A stretch of DNA of 64,000 nucleotides from Geoalkalibacter subterraneus (GCF_000827125.1 NZ_CP010311.1:2232001-2296000); one strand, 5' to 3'. Positions 36,814 to 46,346 are shown, counted from the stretch's first letter. The notes: generated by a model not told the origin, from the letters alone. A program made the numbers and translations.

Positions 36814-37752
36814 TTATGAGATTCGGTAGAAACCGGCACCGAAAGATGCCCCCTTGCCAAGATTCATCAGCGCTCCGACCCGCAACAGCCAGGCGATGTC
36901 CCGCAGGCCCTCCCCTGCGATCTCAAGAGTCCCGCTCACCCCGCCAAGATCCTGATGGGCAACGGAACCCTCAAGAGTGCGCCAATCACGCCAGGTCAGG
37001 GAATTCTGTATTTCATGGATCTGGGTGCGCGAAATTTCTTTATAACGTCGAGGATCATCCACGATCTCAACGCCAAACTGGGCATAAATCATAGATGAGA
37101 CGCGACGCAGAACAAACGGGAAAATTTGATCGAAAGCAGGTGTGAACAAAGGTCTGCCGTGCGAAATAAGACGCGCGGGAGTGACAAACTCCAGGAGAAG
37201 TGAGTGGTCATCGTCGATTTTTCGGTCAAGCCACCAGGAAAGGGGGATTAATGGCGGCGTCAGCATATCGAGCGGTTGCCCGAAATTCCAGAGTTCAACG
37301 TCCTCGTTCGCAGCATTTTCGGCAAAGATTTCTACGAGTTCAAAACACCCTTCACCATTGTGCAGACCTTTATGCCCCAACGCCTGCAAGACGCGCGCAA
37401 AATGAGACATGCGCGTCAAACCCTTTCCCCAGAAAACAACCCGCAGATCCATGGGGTCGCCGCAATCGAGCAGTCGACACTGCAGGGGGTCTGGTTGAAG
37501 GACAAAAGCAGGGCCGGGGCGTTGAAATCTTTTCAGCGCCACTGGATCTGTGGCTAAGGGTGGTTCAAAAAGATCGGCAAAGGCATCCTGACCATCGACT
37601 GCTTCATCAAGAACCTGCCGAGCCGTGGCACGTAAATCCCGGCGCAAACGAAGCATCCGCTCCAGGTCAAGGTCCATAGATTCCTGAAATTCGAACACGA
37701 ATCGGGCACAAACAAATTCAAGATGAAAAATCGCCTCGGGATATTCAATCAT
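36814..37752 (-). CDS. Cas6-like RAMP protein (PF10040 type), no CRISPR nearby
   Basis: A 312-aa protein. The C-terminal segment, about residues 250-312, contains GGVSGTLEIAG and ends LLRVGALMNLGKGASFGAGFYRI, the glycine-rich loop pattern of the Cas6/DUF2276 family, in which Cas6 enzymes cut CRISPR precursor RNA. The N-terminal half carries hydrophobic strands typical of RAMP ferredoxin folds. The family's RYSSRQ-like segment is replaced by TLEGSVAHQ, so catalytic residues are not obvious. No repeat array or other cas gene is in the window. Start ATG 37752 is preferred to TTG 37770; AAGGA lies 11 bases before it. Divergent from tgt. Confidence 0.72.
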   Translation of the reverse strand: MIEYPEAIFHLEFVCARFVFEFQESMDLDLERMLRLRRDLRATARQVLDEAVDGQDAFADLFEPPLATDPVALKRFQRPGPAFVLQPDPLQCRLLDCGDPMDLRVVFWGKGLTRMSHFARVLQALGHKGLHNGEGCFELVEIFAENAANEDVELWNFGQPLDMLTPPLIPLSWWLDRKIDDDHSLLLEFVTPARLISHGRPLFTPAFDQIFPFVLRRVSSMIYAQFGVEIVDDPRRYKEISRTQIHEIQNSLTWRDWRTLEGSVAHQDLGGVSGTLEIAGEGLRDIAWLLRVGALMNLGKGASFGAGFYRIS

Positions 37753-37914
37753 TGAAAATGAATCCTTCAAATTGCCTTTAAATCAGGTATCTGCTAAGGT
37801 GTCGACCCGATATGGATGATGCCGACTCAGTTGTGTGCGTCCAGGATTTCCTGATGAAAACCAACTTTTACCCACAGCATACCTGATTACATTCGCCGGA
37901 GAAAATCGATAGCC

Positions 37915-39030
37915 ATGCTGAAATTCGACCTGATAAAAAAAGACCCGACCACACGGGCACGGCGCGGACGAGTCACCACCCCGCACGGCACCATTGAAAC
38001 GCCTATTTTCATGCCGGTCGGCACCCACGCAGCGCTCAAGGCCATGTCGCCCGCTCAGGTCGAAGAAACCGGGGCGCAGATCATTTTGAGCAACACCTAT
38101 CACCTGCACCTGCGTCCCGGTGAAGGGTTGATCAGCAAGGCCGGAGGCCTGCACAAGTTCATGAGCTGGGATAAGCCGATTCTGACAGATAGCGGCGGAT
38201 TCCAGGTTTTCTCCCTACCCAAAAAGAAGATTGCCGAAGATGGCGTCTATTTCCGTCACGAAATCAGCGGCCAGGAAATCTTTCTTGGGCCCGCGGAGGC
38301 AACCCGCATCCAGAACGAGTTGGGAGCCGACATCGCAATGGCCTTTGATGAGTGCATCCCCTATCCCTCCACTCATGCCTATGCGGCCCAGTCAATCAAA
38401 AAAACACTGCGATGGGCCGAAATCTGCATGAAGAGCCATGCGCGCCCGGACCAGGCGCTGTTCGGCATTGTACAGGGCAGCACATTCGAGGACCTGCGCC
38501 GCGACTGCGCAAAGGCCCTGGTTGATATGGATTTCCCAGGCTACGCGGTGGGGGGAGTCAGCGTCGGTGAAGGTCTTGAGCTTCTCAAGAAGGTGGTGGA
38601 TTATACTGAGCCGTTTCTACCGGAGAACAAACCACGCTATCTCATGGGCGTGGGCCTGCCCGAAGATATTCTTGAAAGTATCGAACGCGGCATGGATATG
38701 TTTGATTGCGTTATTCCCACCCGCTATGCCCGCAGCGCGACACTGTTCACCAGCCATGGGCGGCTGCGCCTGACACACCGCCGATACCGCAGAGATTTCT
38801 TTCCGGTGGACCCGGCCTGCGACTGTTACTGCTGCCGCAATTTCAGTCGTGCCTACCTGCATCATCTTTACAATGCAAACGAAATTCTATCGGCGACTCT
38901 TGCCGCAATTCACAATGTGAGGTTTTATCTCAACATGGTTGCGGGAGCCCGCGATGCCATCGAGCAAGGGACATTCGCTGAATTCAAGCGGGAGTTTCTT
39001 GCCGAATACAATTCCCAGGGAAAATCCTGA
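37915..39030 (+). CDS. tgt: tRNA-guanine transglycosylase
   Basis: A 371-aa TIM-barrel enzyme that swaps G34 for preQ1 in tRNAs with GUN anticodons, a step in queuosine formation. DSGGFQVFSL and the nucleophile region DCVIPTRYAR are visible; the zinc site is CDCYCCRNFSRAYLHH. It is alone on the + strand here, without queA, yajC or secD after it. Confidence 0.96.
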   Translation: MLKFDLIKKDPTTRARRGRVTTPHGTIETPIFMPVGTHAALKAMSPAQVEETGAQIILSNTYHLHLRPGEGLISKAGGLHKFMSWDKPILTDSGGFQVFSLPKKKIAEDGVYFRHEISGQEIFLGPAEATRIQNELGADIAMAFDECIPYPSTHAYAAQSIKKTLRWAEICMKSHARPDQALFGIVQGSTFEDLRRDCAKALVDMDFPGYAVGGVSVGEGLELLKKVVDYTEPFLPENKPRYLMGVGLPEDILESIERGMDMFDCVIPTRYARSATLFTSHGRLRLTHRRYRRDFFPVDPACDCYCCRNFSRAYLHHLYNANEILSATLAAIHNVRFYLNMVAGARDAIEQGTFAEFKREFLAEYNSQGKS

Positions 39031-39057
39031 ATCAGTCGATCAACTGCAGGATTCATT

Positions 39058-39090
39058 ACAGAAGCCCCCGGTTTTTCCGGGGGCTTCTGT
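39058..39090. terminator. Bidirectional hairpin between tgt and rlpA
   Basis: A perfect 14-bp stem (ACAGAAGCCCCCGG and its complement) with a TTTTT loop lies between the converging stops of tgt (39030) and rlpA (39092). It has no long T run on either side but its strength and place suggest a shared terminator. Confidence 0.75.
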
Positions 39091-39091
39091 G

Positions 39092-39892
39092 TTAATTGGT
39101 TGCGACGACAAAACTGCTGGGAAAGCCCTGAAGGGTGAATTTCTGAGCCGCATTTTCGGCGGATTCAAGTGACGTGTATTTTCCCGCGCGGACCCTGTAG
39201 AACAACTGATTCTCCACATAACCGCGTTCGATCGCCGAATGCCCCTCGCGGTCCCGCATCTGCGCTGCAAGCCGCTCGGCGTTTTCGAGCACGGTAAAAG
39301 CGCCGATCTGCACCGTATAGCTTCCCACATCGTAGGAGGACGGCGCACGATAACTGACTTCACCGTCAGGCCCTGTCTGTCGGTATCCCAAAGCTTCCAC
39401 ACGCACAGGTGCGGTTCCCGGCCCCACAACTCCAAGCTCTTTGGCCGCCGAATAAGAAAGATCGATGATGCGCCCCTTCACGAAGGGGCCACGATCGTTG
39501 AGCCGCACAATCGTCTCGCGGCCATTGCTCTTGTTGGTGACACGAACAAAAATACCCAGCGGGAGCGTTTTATGCGCAGCGGTCATGTCGTGCATGTTGT
39601 AGACCTCGCCATTGCTGGTTTTTTTGCCGTGAAAATCCCTGCCGTACCAACTGGCGAGTCCGTCTTCAACAAAACCTTCATGGTCCAGCAAAGGGTGATA
39701 GCGCTGCCCAAAAACTTCGTAAGGCTTCTGCCATCCTTTGAGTTTCTGGTTCTGCGGCGTCTCGATCACCCGGCTGCGGGGCGGCTCCTCCATGAAACCG
39801 GAAGCACAGCCCGCAAGCATCACGACCAGCGAGATCAGCCAACACCACTTCATTGATGTACAGAGACTATTTCTCATAAAACTTCGATTCAC
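39092..39892 (-). CDS. rlpA: RlpA-family lipoprotein with SPOR domain
   Basis: 266 aa: a signal peptide ending in the lipobox LAGC (Cys29), a double-psi beta-barrel RlpA domain (residues about 75-165; GLASWYGRDFHGKKTSNGE, VRLNDRGPFVKGRIIDLS) and a C-terminal SPOR domain (about 190-265; YTVQIGAFTVLENAERLAAQM). RlpA proteins are septal lytic transglycosylases that cut denuded peptidoglycan. The start is GTG 39892 with GGGGA just upstream; an ATG at 39877 lacks a ribosome site. Confidence 0.9.
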   Translation of the reverse strand: MNRSFMRNSLCTSMKWCWLISLVVMLAGCASGFMEEPPRSRVIETPQNQKLKGWQKPYEVFGQRYHPLLDHEGFVEDGLASWYGRDFHGKKTSNGEVYNMHDMTAAHKTLPLGIFVRVTNKSNGRETIVRLNDRGPFVKGRIIDLSYSAAKELGVVGPGTAPVRVEALGYRQTGPDGEVSYRAPSSYDVGSYTVQIGAFTVLENAERLAAQMRDREGHSAIERGYVENQLFYRVRAGKYTSLESAENAAQKFTLQGFPSSFVVATN

Positions 39893-39987
39893 GCTTCCCC
39901 GCTCAATCTTTATGAGTCTTTTTTACATCATTGCCGCAGAACCGCGGGAGTGAGATGGCCCATCATCCCTCTTCCTGCCCAGACAAA

Positions 39988-40941
39988 CTACTCCACGACC
40001 ACCGACATGGCCCGGAACTTCTGGTAGCGCTGCTCCACAAGTTCCTCCCCGGACATTTCCTTGAGCTGCTCCAGGTGTTTTGTCAGCGACTCCTTGAGTT
40101 TGGCAGCCGCCTCCGCAGGATTGATATGGGCGCCTCCCAGAGGTTCCGGGACGACTTCGTCGATGACGACCTTGAGTTCCTTGATGTCCGCGGCCGTGAG
40201 CTTGAGTGCCTCTGCGGCGATGGGGCCCTTGGTGCCGTCGTTCCAGAGAATGGCGGCGCACCCTTCAGGGGAGATCACAGCATAAACGGAATATTCCATC
40301 ATCAGAACCCGGTTGCCGACGGCGATAGCCAGCGCCCCGCCGGACCCCCCTTCGCCGGTAATGGTGATGATAGTCGGCACAGTCAGTGCCGCCATCTCAC
40401 GCAGGTTGCGCGCAATGGCTTCAGCCTGGCCGCGCTCCTCGGCACCGATTCCGGGGAAAGCACCAGGCGTGTCGACAAAGCAGAAGATCGGCAGACCAAA
40501 CTGCTCGGCCATCTTCATGACGCGCAGGGCCTTGCGGTACCCTTCCGGGTTGGGCATGCCGAAGTTGCGATAGACTTTTTCCTTGGTATCGCGTCCTTTC
40601 TGGTGTCCGATGACAGCGCAGGGCTCAGCGTTGAAGCGGGCAAAGCCGCAGACCAGTGCCGGGTCGTCACGAAAATTGCGATCCCCGTGGACCTCGAACC
40701 AGTCAGTGAACATATGCTCGATGTAATCGAGGGTGTAAGGCCGGTTCATGTGGCGGGCCAGCTGGGTGCGCTGCCAGCGGTCAAGATTGGAAAAAATATC
40801 TTCGCGCAGTTTGGCGGCCTTTTTTTCAAGTTTCTTAATATCGCTTGAAAAATCGACATTATCGGTGGAAAAGTCGCGCAACTCTCTTATTTTGCGTTCC
40901 AGTTCAAAAATCGGCTTTTCAAAATCAAGGTAAAATTGCAT
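39988..40941 (-). CDS. accA: Acetyl-CoA carboxylase carboxyltransferase alpha subunit
   Basis: A 317-aa crotonase-fold subunit that, with AccD, moves the carboxyl group from biotin to acetyl-CoA to make malonyl-CoA. [25 protein letters not shown] and [16 protein letters not shown] are diagnostic. AGGAG lies 7 bases before ATG 40941. It follows dnaE by 49 bp, the dnaE-accA order common in proteobacteria. Confidence 0.96.
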   Translation of the reverse strand: MQFYLDFEKPIFELERKIRELRDFSTDNVDFSSDIKKLEKKAAKLREDIFSNLDRWQRTQLARHMNRPYTLDYIEHMFTDWFEVHGDRNFRDDPALVCGFARFNAEPCAVIGHQKGRDTKEKVYRNFGMPNPEGYRKALRVMKMAEQFGLPIFCFVDTPGAFPGIGAEERGQAEAIARNLREMAALTVPTIITITGEGGSGGALAIAVGNRVLMMEYSVYAVISPEGCAAILWNDGTKGPIAAEALKLTAADIKELKVVIDEVVPEPLGGAHINPAEAAAKLKESLTKHLEQLKEMSGEELVEQRYQKFRAMSVVVE

Positions 40942-40990
40942 GGATATTCTCCTGTGTCAGGATCCCTTCAGCTCTTAACCGCCAACGGGA

Positions 40991-43900
40991 TCACTCGAAA
41001 GTAATAACATTGTATCCAAAGAGTTTCTCGGCCGCTTCCATCATTTCATCGCTTGGGGCAACATTCAGGGTATCGGGAAGGCCGACAACCGTCTCAAAAT
41101 GATTGGGCACAACCAGGTGAAGAAAGGACGCGCAACGCCCTGGAAACTGTTTGATGATGTTCTTGAGTCCGCGCAGCTGTTCTTCGTCCAGCCCGGGCGA
41201 AGTCAGCCGAAAATGAACCTTGCGGGTCTGGCGTTCCTGCATATCGCGCAACGAAATCACCTCGCTCGCCATCAGTTTGCAGGTCTCCTCCCCCACATCC
41301 AGAGTTCCACTGACAAAGATCGGGTCCTCACCCTTGATCAGGTCCGAACTTGCCGCATAGACCTCGGGAAACAGCACCATCTCGACCAAACCGCTCAAAT
41401 CCTCCAGGGTCGCAAAGGCCATGCGGTCACCTTTTTTGGTGGTCAGCTCCTTGATGCCTGCCACGATACCACAGACCTTGACCTCCTCCTTGTCGGCGCG
41501 GTCGTGCAAAGAAGCCGCATCGCAGGTGGCAAAGCGCCGAATCGTATCCTGATAACGCGCCAGGGGATGGCCCGTAATGAAAAATCCAAGCGCCTCTTTT
41601 TCAAAGTTGAGCAGAACCTTTTCCGGCCACTCTTCAACCTCGGGAAGTTTGCCGTGTCCGTTGCCGGAGGACGAAACAATCTCCTCCATGCCGAACAGCG
41701 ACTCCTGCCCCATGGCGCGCTCGCGCTGCAGGCGTTGACCGGCATCCATGGCATCCTCAAGGGCTTCCATAAACTGCGCGCGACGCCCGTCGAGCGAATC
41801 GAAGGCACCGCACTTAATGAGCGCTTCCAGAACTTTTTTATTGACTTTCTGCAGATTAACCCGCTCGCAGAAATCATGCAACGAACTAAATGCCCCTTCT
41901 CGCCTTACCTCCAGGATGACCTCGATGGCCGAGCTGCCAACCCCTTTGACAGCGCCCAGTCCGAAACGGATGGCATTATCGTGCACAGTAAAACTGCGGT
42001 CGGAAGCGTTGATATCGGGGGGCAGTACCTCTATCCCCATGGAGCGTACTTCGGCGATGTTTTTCACCACCTTGTCGGTATTCTCCATATCCTCGGTCAG
42101 AAGCGCTGCCATGAACTCAACAGGATAGTGTGCCTTGAGGTAAGCCGTATGGTATGCCACCAGGGCATAAGCAGCAGAGTGAGATTTATTGAAACCGTAA
42201 GCGGCGAATTTCTCCATGAGATCGAAAACGGCTTCGGCTCTCTTGGGATCGAGGTTGTTCTCCTTCGCCCCTTTGAGAAAGATCTCCTTCTGCTTGGCCA
42301 TCTCTTCGGCTTTTTTCTTACCCATGGCACGGCGCAGCAGATCCGCACTCCCCAGGCTGTAATTGGCCAGCACCTGGGCGATGAGCATGACCTGCTCCTG
42401 GTAGACGATAACGCCGTAAGTGTCCTGCAGGATCGGTTCAAGCTGGGGGAAATCGTAGGTGATCTTCTTCTTGCCGTGCTTGCGCAGAATAAAATCATCG
42501 ACCATCCCAGAACCCAGGGGACCGGGACGATAGAGCGCGCAAACGGCAATGATGTCCTCGAAGCATGAGGGTTTGAGCTTGACCAGCAGCTCTTTCATTC
42601 CCGAGGACTCAAGCTGGAACACACCTGTCGTCTCCCCACGGGAGAGCAGCTCGTAGGTTTTGGGGTCGTCGTCGCCGATCAGCTTGAGGTCAAAATCAGG
42701 CTGCTGGCCCTCGCGGACCAGACGCACCGCATTGTTGATGACCGTCAGCGTTTTGAGGCCAAGAAAGTCGAACTTGACCAGGCCGATCTTCTCCACATAT
42801 CCCATGGAGAACTGAGTCACCTGTCCGCCCGATTTGGGGTCGACATACAGGGGGAGGTATTCCGTCAGATCATTGGGAGTCACCACTACGCCGGCGGCAT
42901 GGGTGGAGGCATGGCGTGTCAGCCCCTCAAGAGCCAGTCCGACGTTGAACAGCTCCTTGATCTTGGCATCCTTGTCGATGAGTTCGCGCAGTTTGGGCTC
43001 CTGCTTGAGGGCCTCATCGAGGGTAATGTTAAGCACGCCCGGGACGAGTTTGGCGATTTTATCCACCTCGCCATAAGGGATGCCCATGGCGCGCCCGACA
43101 TCACGCAGCACCCCTTTAGCCGCCATGGTGCCGAAGGTAATGATCTGGGCGACGTTGGCGGCGCCGTACTTGCGCCGCACATACTCGATGACTTCCTCGC
43201 GGCCGTAAATGCAGAAATCAACATCGATATCCGGCATCGAAATACGTTCCGGGTTTAGAAAACGTTCAAACAGCAGGTTGTAGGGCATGGGGTCGATGTC
43301 GGTGATGCGAATGGCAAACGCGACCAGCGATCCGGCGGCGGAACCGCGCCCGGGACCAACCGGGATGTCATGATCTTTCGCCCAGATGATAAAGTCGGCG
43401 ACAATCAGGAAATAACCCGGAAACCCCATCGAGATGATGCAGTCAAGTTCCCGTTCAAGCCGTTCGCGATACCTTTTTTCGTCCTCTTCACTGAGCTCGC
43501 GCACCTGCCTGATTTCTTCAAGCCGCTCTTCGAGCCCCGCCAGGGAATCTTCGCGCAGCACATCATCGAGTGTTTTTTCGGCGGGTTTTTCGTACTGGGG
43601 AAAATGATAGGTTTTGAGATCAATCTCGACATTGCATCGCTCGGCAATCCGCACCGTATTGGCGATGGCTTCGGGCACATCGGAGAACAGCTCTGCCATC
43701 TCCTGCGGTGTCTTGACGTAGAACTCGTCGTTGGGAAACCGCATGCGCGACGGGTCGTCCATGGTTTTGCCGGTCTGAATGCACAGCAGAACTTCATGGG
43801 CATGAGCCTGATCGCGGGTCAGATAATGGCAATCGTTGGTCGCAACCAGCGGCAACCCGAGATCTTGGGAGATTTCCTTCAGGCCGCGATTGACGCGTGT

Positions 43901-44461
43901 CTGCTCAGGGATGAAGTTTTCCTGGAGTTCCAAGTACAAGCGCTCATTATCGAAGATCTCGGCCATTTCACGGCTGCGCCGCAGGGCGTCTTCCATCTTG
44001 CCCTGTTCGATCAAGGTCGGGATTTCCCCGCCGAGACAAGCCGTGAGTGCAATAAGCCCCTGATTGTGCTCGCGCAGCAGATCCCAATCCACGCGCGGCT
44101 TATAATAGAAACCTTCCCGATAGGCAGCTGAGACAAGACGGCAGAGATTGCGGTAGCCTTCAAGGTTTTCCGCCAGCAGCACCAGGTGATGGGAGGCATC
44201 GGAAGAGCCACGGGCATTGCCTTTGGTCAGCCGCGACCCTTTGGCCACATAGACCTCGCACCCGAAAATCGGCTTGATTTCGGCAGCCCGTGCGGTCTGA
44301 TAGAACTCGATGGCCCCGAACATGTTGCCATGGTCGGTGATGGCCAGCGCGGGCATTTCCAGCGCGCGCGCCCGCTGGACAAGATCGCCGATTTTGATGG
44401 CGCCGTCAAGCAGACTGTATTGAGAATGCAGATGAAGGTGTACAAAAGGTGTTTGGCTCAT
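40991..44461 (-). CDS. dnaE: DNA polymerase III alpha subunit DnaE
   Basis: 1156 aa, the replicative polymerase of the C family (DnaE1 type). An N-terminal PHP domain (HLHLHSQYSLLDG; ITDHGNMFG), the catalytic palm with the aspartate motif PDIDVDFC near residue 410, a thumb/fingers region with YGVIVYQEQVM, helix-hairpin-helix segments and a C-terminal OB fold. Full length compared with E. coli (1160). Confidence 0.97.
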   Translation of the reverse strand: MSQTPFVHLHLHSQYSLLDGAIKIGDLVQRARALEMPALAITDHGNMFGAIEFYQTARAAEIKPIFGCEVYVAKGSRLTKGNARGSSDASHHLVLLAENLEGYRNLCRLVSAAYREGFYYKPRVDWDLLREHNQGLIALTACLGGEIPTLIEQGKMEDALRRSREMAEIFDNERLYLELQENFIPEQTRVNRGLKEISQDLGLPLVATNDCHYLTRDQAHAHEVLLCIQTGKTMDDPSRMRFPNDEFYVKTPQEMAELFSDVPEAIANTVRIAERCNVEIDLKTYHFPQYEKPAEKTLDDVLREDSLAGLEERLEEIRQVRELSEEDEKRYRERLERELDCIISMGFPGYFLIVADFIIWAKDHDIPVGPGRGSAAGSLVAFAIRITDIDPMPYNLLFERFLNPERISMPDIDVDFCIYGREEVIEYVRRKYGAANVAQIITFGTMAAKGVLRDVGRAMGIPYGEVDKIAKLVPGVLNITLDEALKQEPKLRELIDKDAKIKELFNVGLALEGLTRHASTHAAGVVVTPNDLTEYLPLYVDPKSGGQVTQFSMGYVEKIGLVKFDFLGLKTLTVINNAVRLVREGQQPDFDLKLIGDDDPKTYELLSRGETTGVFQLESSGMKELLVKLKPSCFEDIIAVCALYRPGPLGSGMVDDFILRKHGKKKITYDFPQLEPILQDTYGVIVYQEQVMLIAQVLANYSLGSADLLRRAMGKKKAEEMAKQKEIFLKGAKENNLDPKRAEAVFDLMEKFAAYGFNKSHSAAYALVAYHTAYLKAHYPVEFMAALLTEDMENTDKVVKNIAEVRSMGIEVLPPDINASDRSFTVHDNAIRFGLGAVKGVGSSAIEVILEVRREGAFSSLHDFCERVNLQKVNKKVLEALIKCGAFDSLDGRRAQFMEALEDAMDAGQRLQRERAMGQESLFGMEEIVSSSGNGHGKLPEVEEWPEKVLLNFEKEALGFFITGHPLARYQDTIRRFATCDAASLHDRADKEEVKVCGIVAGIKELTTKKGDRMAFATLEDLSGLVEMVLFPEVYAASSDLIKGEDPIFVSGTLDVGEETCKLMASEVISLRDMQERQTRKVHFRLTSPGLDEEQLRGLKNIIKQFPGRCASFLHLVVPNHFETVVGLPDTLNVAPSDEMMEAAEKLFGYNVITFE

Positions 44462-44671
44462 GAATTATCAGATCCGCAATGGTGAAAACGCGGTTTGAGG
44501 TTTGAAAACAGGAGTGATTTAAACGCAATCATCGGAAGAGATCGCCTGACACTGAATGTTTTTAATCAGGATAAATATCAGACCCGTAATAAAAACGAGC
44601 GCCGATTATCGCACACCCCCTTTAACAGGGTCAACGACGTATGCGAGATGTCGTCTCTCTTCAAAAATGGA

Positions 44672-45280
44672 TCACAGCACGCTGATTCCGAAATGTTCCA
44701 GCATCTCGACCAGCTTAATCAACGGCAGTCCGATCAGGGTGGTGTAGTCATCCCCTTCCAGGCGCTCCATCAGAGCGATCCCCAGCCCTTCGACTTTGAA
44801 AGATCCGGCACAGTCCACAGGATTTTCCCGGCGAACGTATTGATGAATCTGCTCGCGCGTCAGGTTTTTCAACCGAACTCGGTAAGTAGAGTAGTCAGCG
44901 GCAATCTCACCGGTTTGACTGTCGAAAACGCACAATCCGGTATAAAACATGTGGGTCTTGCCGGACATCAGACGCAACTGCTCTTCGGCGCGCTCAAACG
45001 TGCCGGGTTTTCCCAGAACATGGCCGCGAGCGTCGACGAAGACCTGGTCTGCTCCGATAATCAGGGCATCGGGGTATTTGTCTTTCAGGCTTCGGGCTTT
45101 TTGAACGGCAAGGTGCCTGACCAGCAGTTCCGGCGCAATCCCCTGATCGATGATCTCTTCACCCTGAGGGGCCGAAACATGAAAAGCCAACCCCAGCCGG
45201 CGCAGCAGCTGCAGGCGATAGGGACTCGTTGATGCCAGAACAAGACGACGGGTCGGTTCGATTTCAGACATGGTAGCCAT
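44672..45280 (-). CDS. maf: Maf-family nucleotide pyrophosphatase (YceF subtype)
   Basis: A 202-aa Maf protein. LVLASTSPYRLQLLRRLGL at the N terminus, GADQVFVDARGHVLGKP and CAGSFKVEGLGIALMERLEG match the YceF branch, which hydrolyses 7-methyl-GTP, rather than the dTTP/UTP branch. It probably clears modified nucleotides. Two ATG codons (45280, 45271) are possible starts. It lies 210 bp before dnaE in transcription order; that gap holds nothing I recognise. Confidence 0.88.
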   Translation of the reverse strand: MATMSEIEPTRRLVLASTSPYRLQLLRRLGLAFHVSAPQGEEIIDQGIAPELLVRHLAVQKARSLKDKYPDALIIGADQVFVDARGHVLGKPGTFERAEEQLRLMSGKTHMFYTGLCVFDSQTGEIAADYSTYRVRLKNLTREQIHQYVRRENPVDCAGSFKVEGLGIALMERLEGDDYTTLIGLPLIKLVEMLEHFGISVL

Positions 45281-45452
45281 GAAGTATCTTTAGCCTAAAG
45301 AAATCTGTTTTGCAACAGGGCAGAAGATGGACTTCGGAATTTTCTGCACAAGTCCATTTTTCTGCTCGGTTTTTCACTGTAAAATTTGCGACTCTCGCAA
45401 AACCCCTATTCTCAGGTGGTCTTACAGAAGTTGATAACAGGGCGATTTAGCC
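45281..45452. other. Intergenic region with hairpins and short repeats
   Basis: No gene. A hairpin ATGGACTT/AAGTCCAT (45327-45357) followed by TTTTTCT looks like a + strand terminator although no + strand gene precedes it. A 7-bp stem TTTGCGA/TCGCAAA lies near 45384-45400. The strings TTAGCCTAA and TTACAGAAGTT each occur twice (TTAGCCTAA near 45291 and 45447; TTACAGAAGTT near 45421 and 45458). It looks like debris around the decayed RND gene. Confidence 0.4.
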
Positions 45453-45896
45453 TAAGATTACAGAAGTTTATCAGACAAAGTTCTTCTCACCATCAATCGG
45501 GTCACCCTGTTCGCACTGATTCTTTCTCTGGGACTTGTGGTGGTTGACCCGATCACCAATGTCGACAACATCCAGCGGCATGTTTTCGCACGCAAGCGCA
45601 ACCCCCGCGATGCAACCCTCTTTGCGGTGGGTGAAGTCCTGCCGCCAGTCATCCTGTCCACCCTTGCAATTATCGTGTCCTTCACCCCGATGTTTTTTAT
45701 CACCGGGATAGTGAGTGTCGCAGACCCGGTTTTTTTCACGGCCACCGCCTTGGGAGCCTGGCCCATCACCCTCGATCCCATTTTCTCCGGTCTGGCCTGG
45801 GCATTGATTTTCGGCCTGATCGCTTCAACCCTGTTCACACTGGTGGTGGTGCCGGTGACTTTTTACGCGGTTTATCGACATAAATACGAATAAACG
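45453..45896 (+). pseudogene. RND efflux pump remnant with internal deletion
   Basis: The open stretch encodes about 138 residues after a stop at 45453. NRVTLFALILSLGLVVVDPI and VDNIQRHVFARKRNPRDA match the TM3-TM4 region of RND (AcrB/CusA-like) transporters, where VVDD-I-V-ENI-R is usual; VGEVLPPVILSTLAIIVSFTPMFFITG is TM5. The text then jumps to LGAWPITLDPIFSGLAWALIFGLIASTLFTLVVVPVTFYAVYR, which resembles TM11-12 at the very end of such pumps. Full pumps are about 1000-1050 aa, so both ends and some 600 residues are gone. The key VVDD Asp pair reads VVVDP. A gene caller would start it at GTG 45537. Confidence 0.75.
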
Positions 45897-45914
45897 CCGC
45901 TCTAATCGAATGCA

Positions 45915-46346
45915 TCAAACCGCTTTCTGACTGCACCCTCGTCGTGGAATTCGGGGTTTGCGCGGCCCAACTCCCACCGGGATACGGGAAAGTGTGTGGG
46001 TGCGCCCTCCGAGATGATAGGCAACAATGCGCGGCGCAGATGGCCGCCTGCCGCGCATCCCGCCGTCAACCGCAAATTTCATCCGGGAGACAGCTTCACC
46101 GACTGCCTGCTCCAGAGCGTCCCTTCCGATGCGCTGCAATAATGGGCGGATAGCGGTTTCGTCCAGATAAAGATCGGCCAGAGTGACATTCACCTGGTCT
46201 CCGACTTCAATCATGACCTCTCCCTCGTACCAGCCGTCTCCCAGCAGTGCGCAAACACGCAAAGCTCCATCATCCTTGAAATCAACGTGGTGAATGTCGA
46301 GATACAGCGCCGACGAAGCGGCCTGCTCAAGATCAAGTGCAATCAT
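45915..46346 (-). CDS. Hypothetical protein, 143 aa
   Basis: I do not recognise this protein. The start at ATG 46346 has AAGGAG 8 bases upstream; the open frame reaches 46418. The first 90 residues are acidic with predicted beta strands (SALYLDIHHVDFKDDGALRVCALLG, WYEGEVMIEVGDQVNVTLADLYL) followed by a helix; the last 45 are strongly basic (GMRGRRPSAPR, VGPRKPRIPRRG), as in a nucleic-acid- or membrane-binding tail. It lies 81 bp after the WYL regulator gene on the same strand and converges on the RND remnant. Confidence 0.55.
   Translation of the reverse strand: MIALDLEQAASSALYLDIHHVDFKDDGALRVCALLGDGWYEGEVMIEVGDQVNVTLADLYLDETAIRPLLQRIGRDALEQAVGEAVSRMKFAVDGGMRGRRPSAPRIVAYHLGGRTHTLSRIPVGVGPRKPRIPRRGCSQKAV

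Noticed and set aside
36814-37752. CRISPR array near the Cas6-like gene
   Set aside because: I looked for regularly spaced direct repeats in 36270-37915 and around neighbouring gaps and found none.
41099-42568. 489-codon + strand open frame
   Set aside because: Antisense to dnaE; the opposite strand is a full-length DNA polymerase III alpha subunit.
44462-44671. Possible small RNA or tRNA gene between maf and dnaE
   Set aside because: No cloverleaf, no CCA-type acceptor stem and no clear promoter or terminator for an RNA gene.
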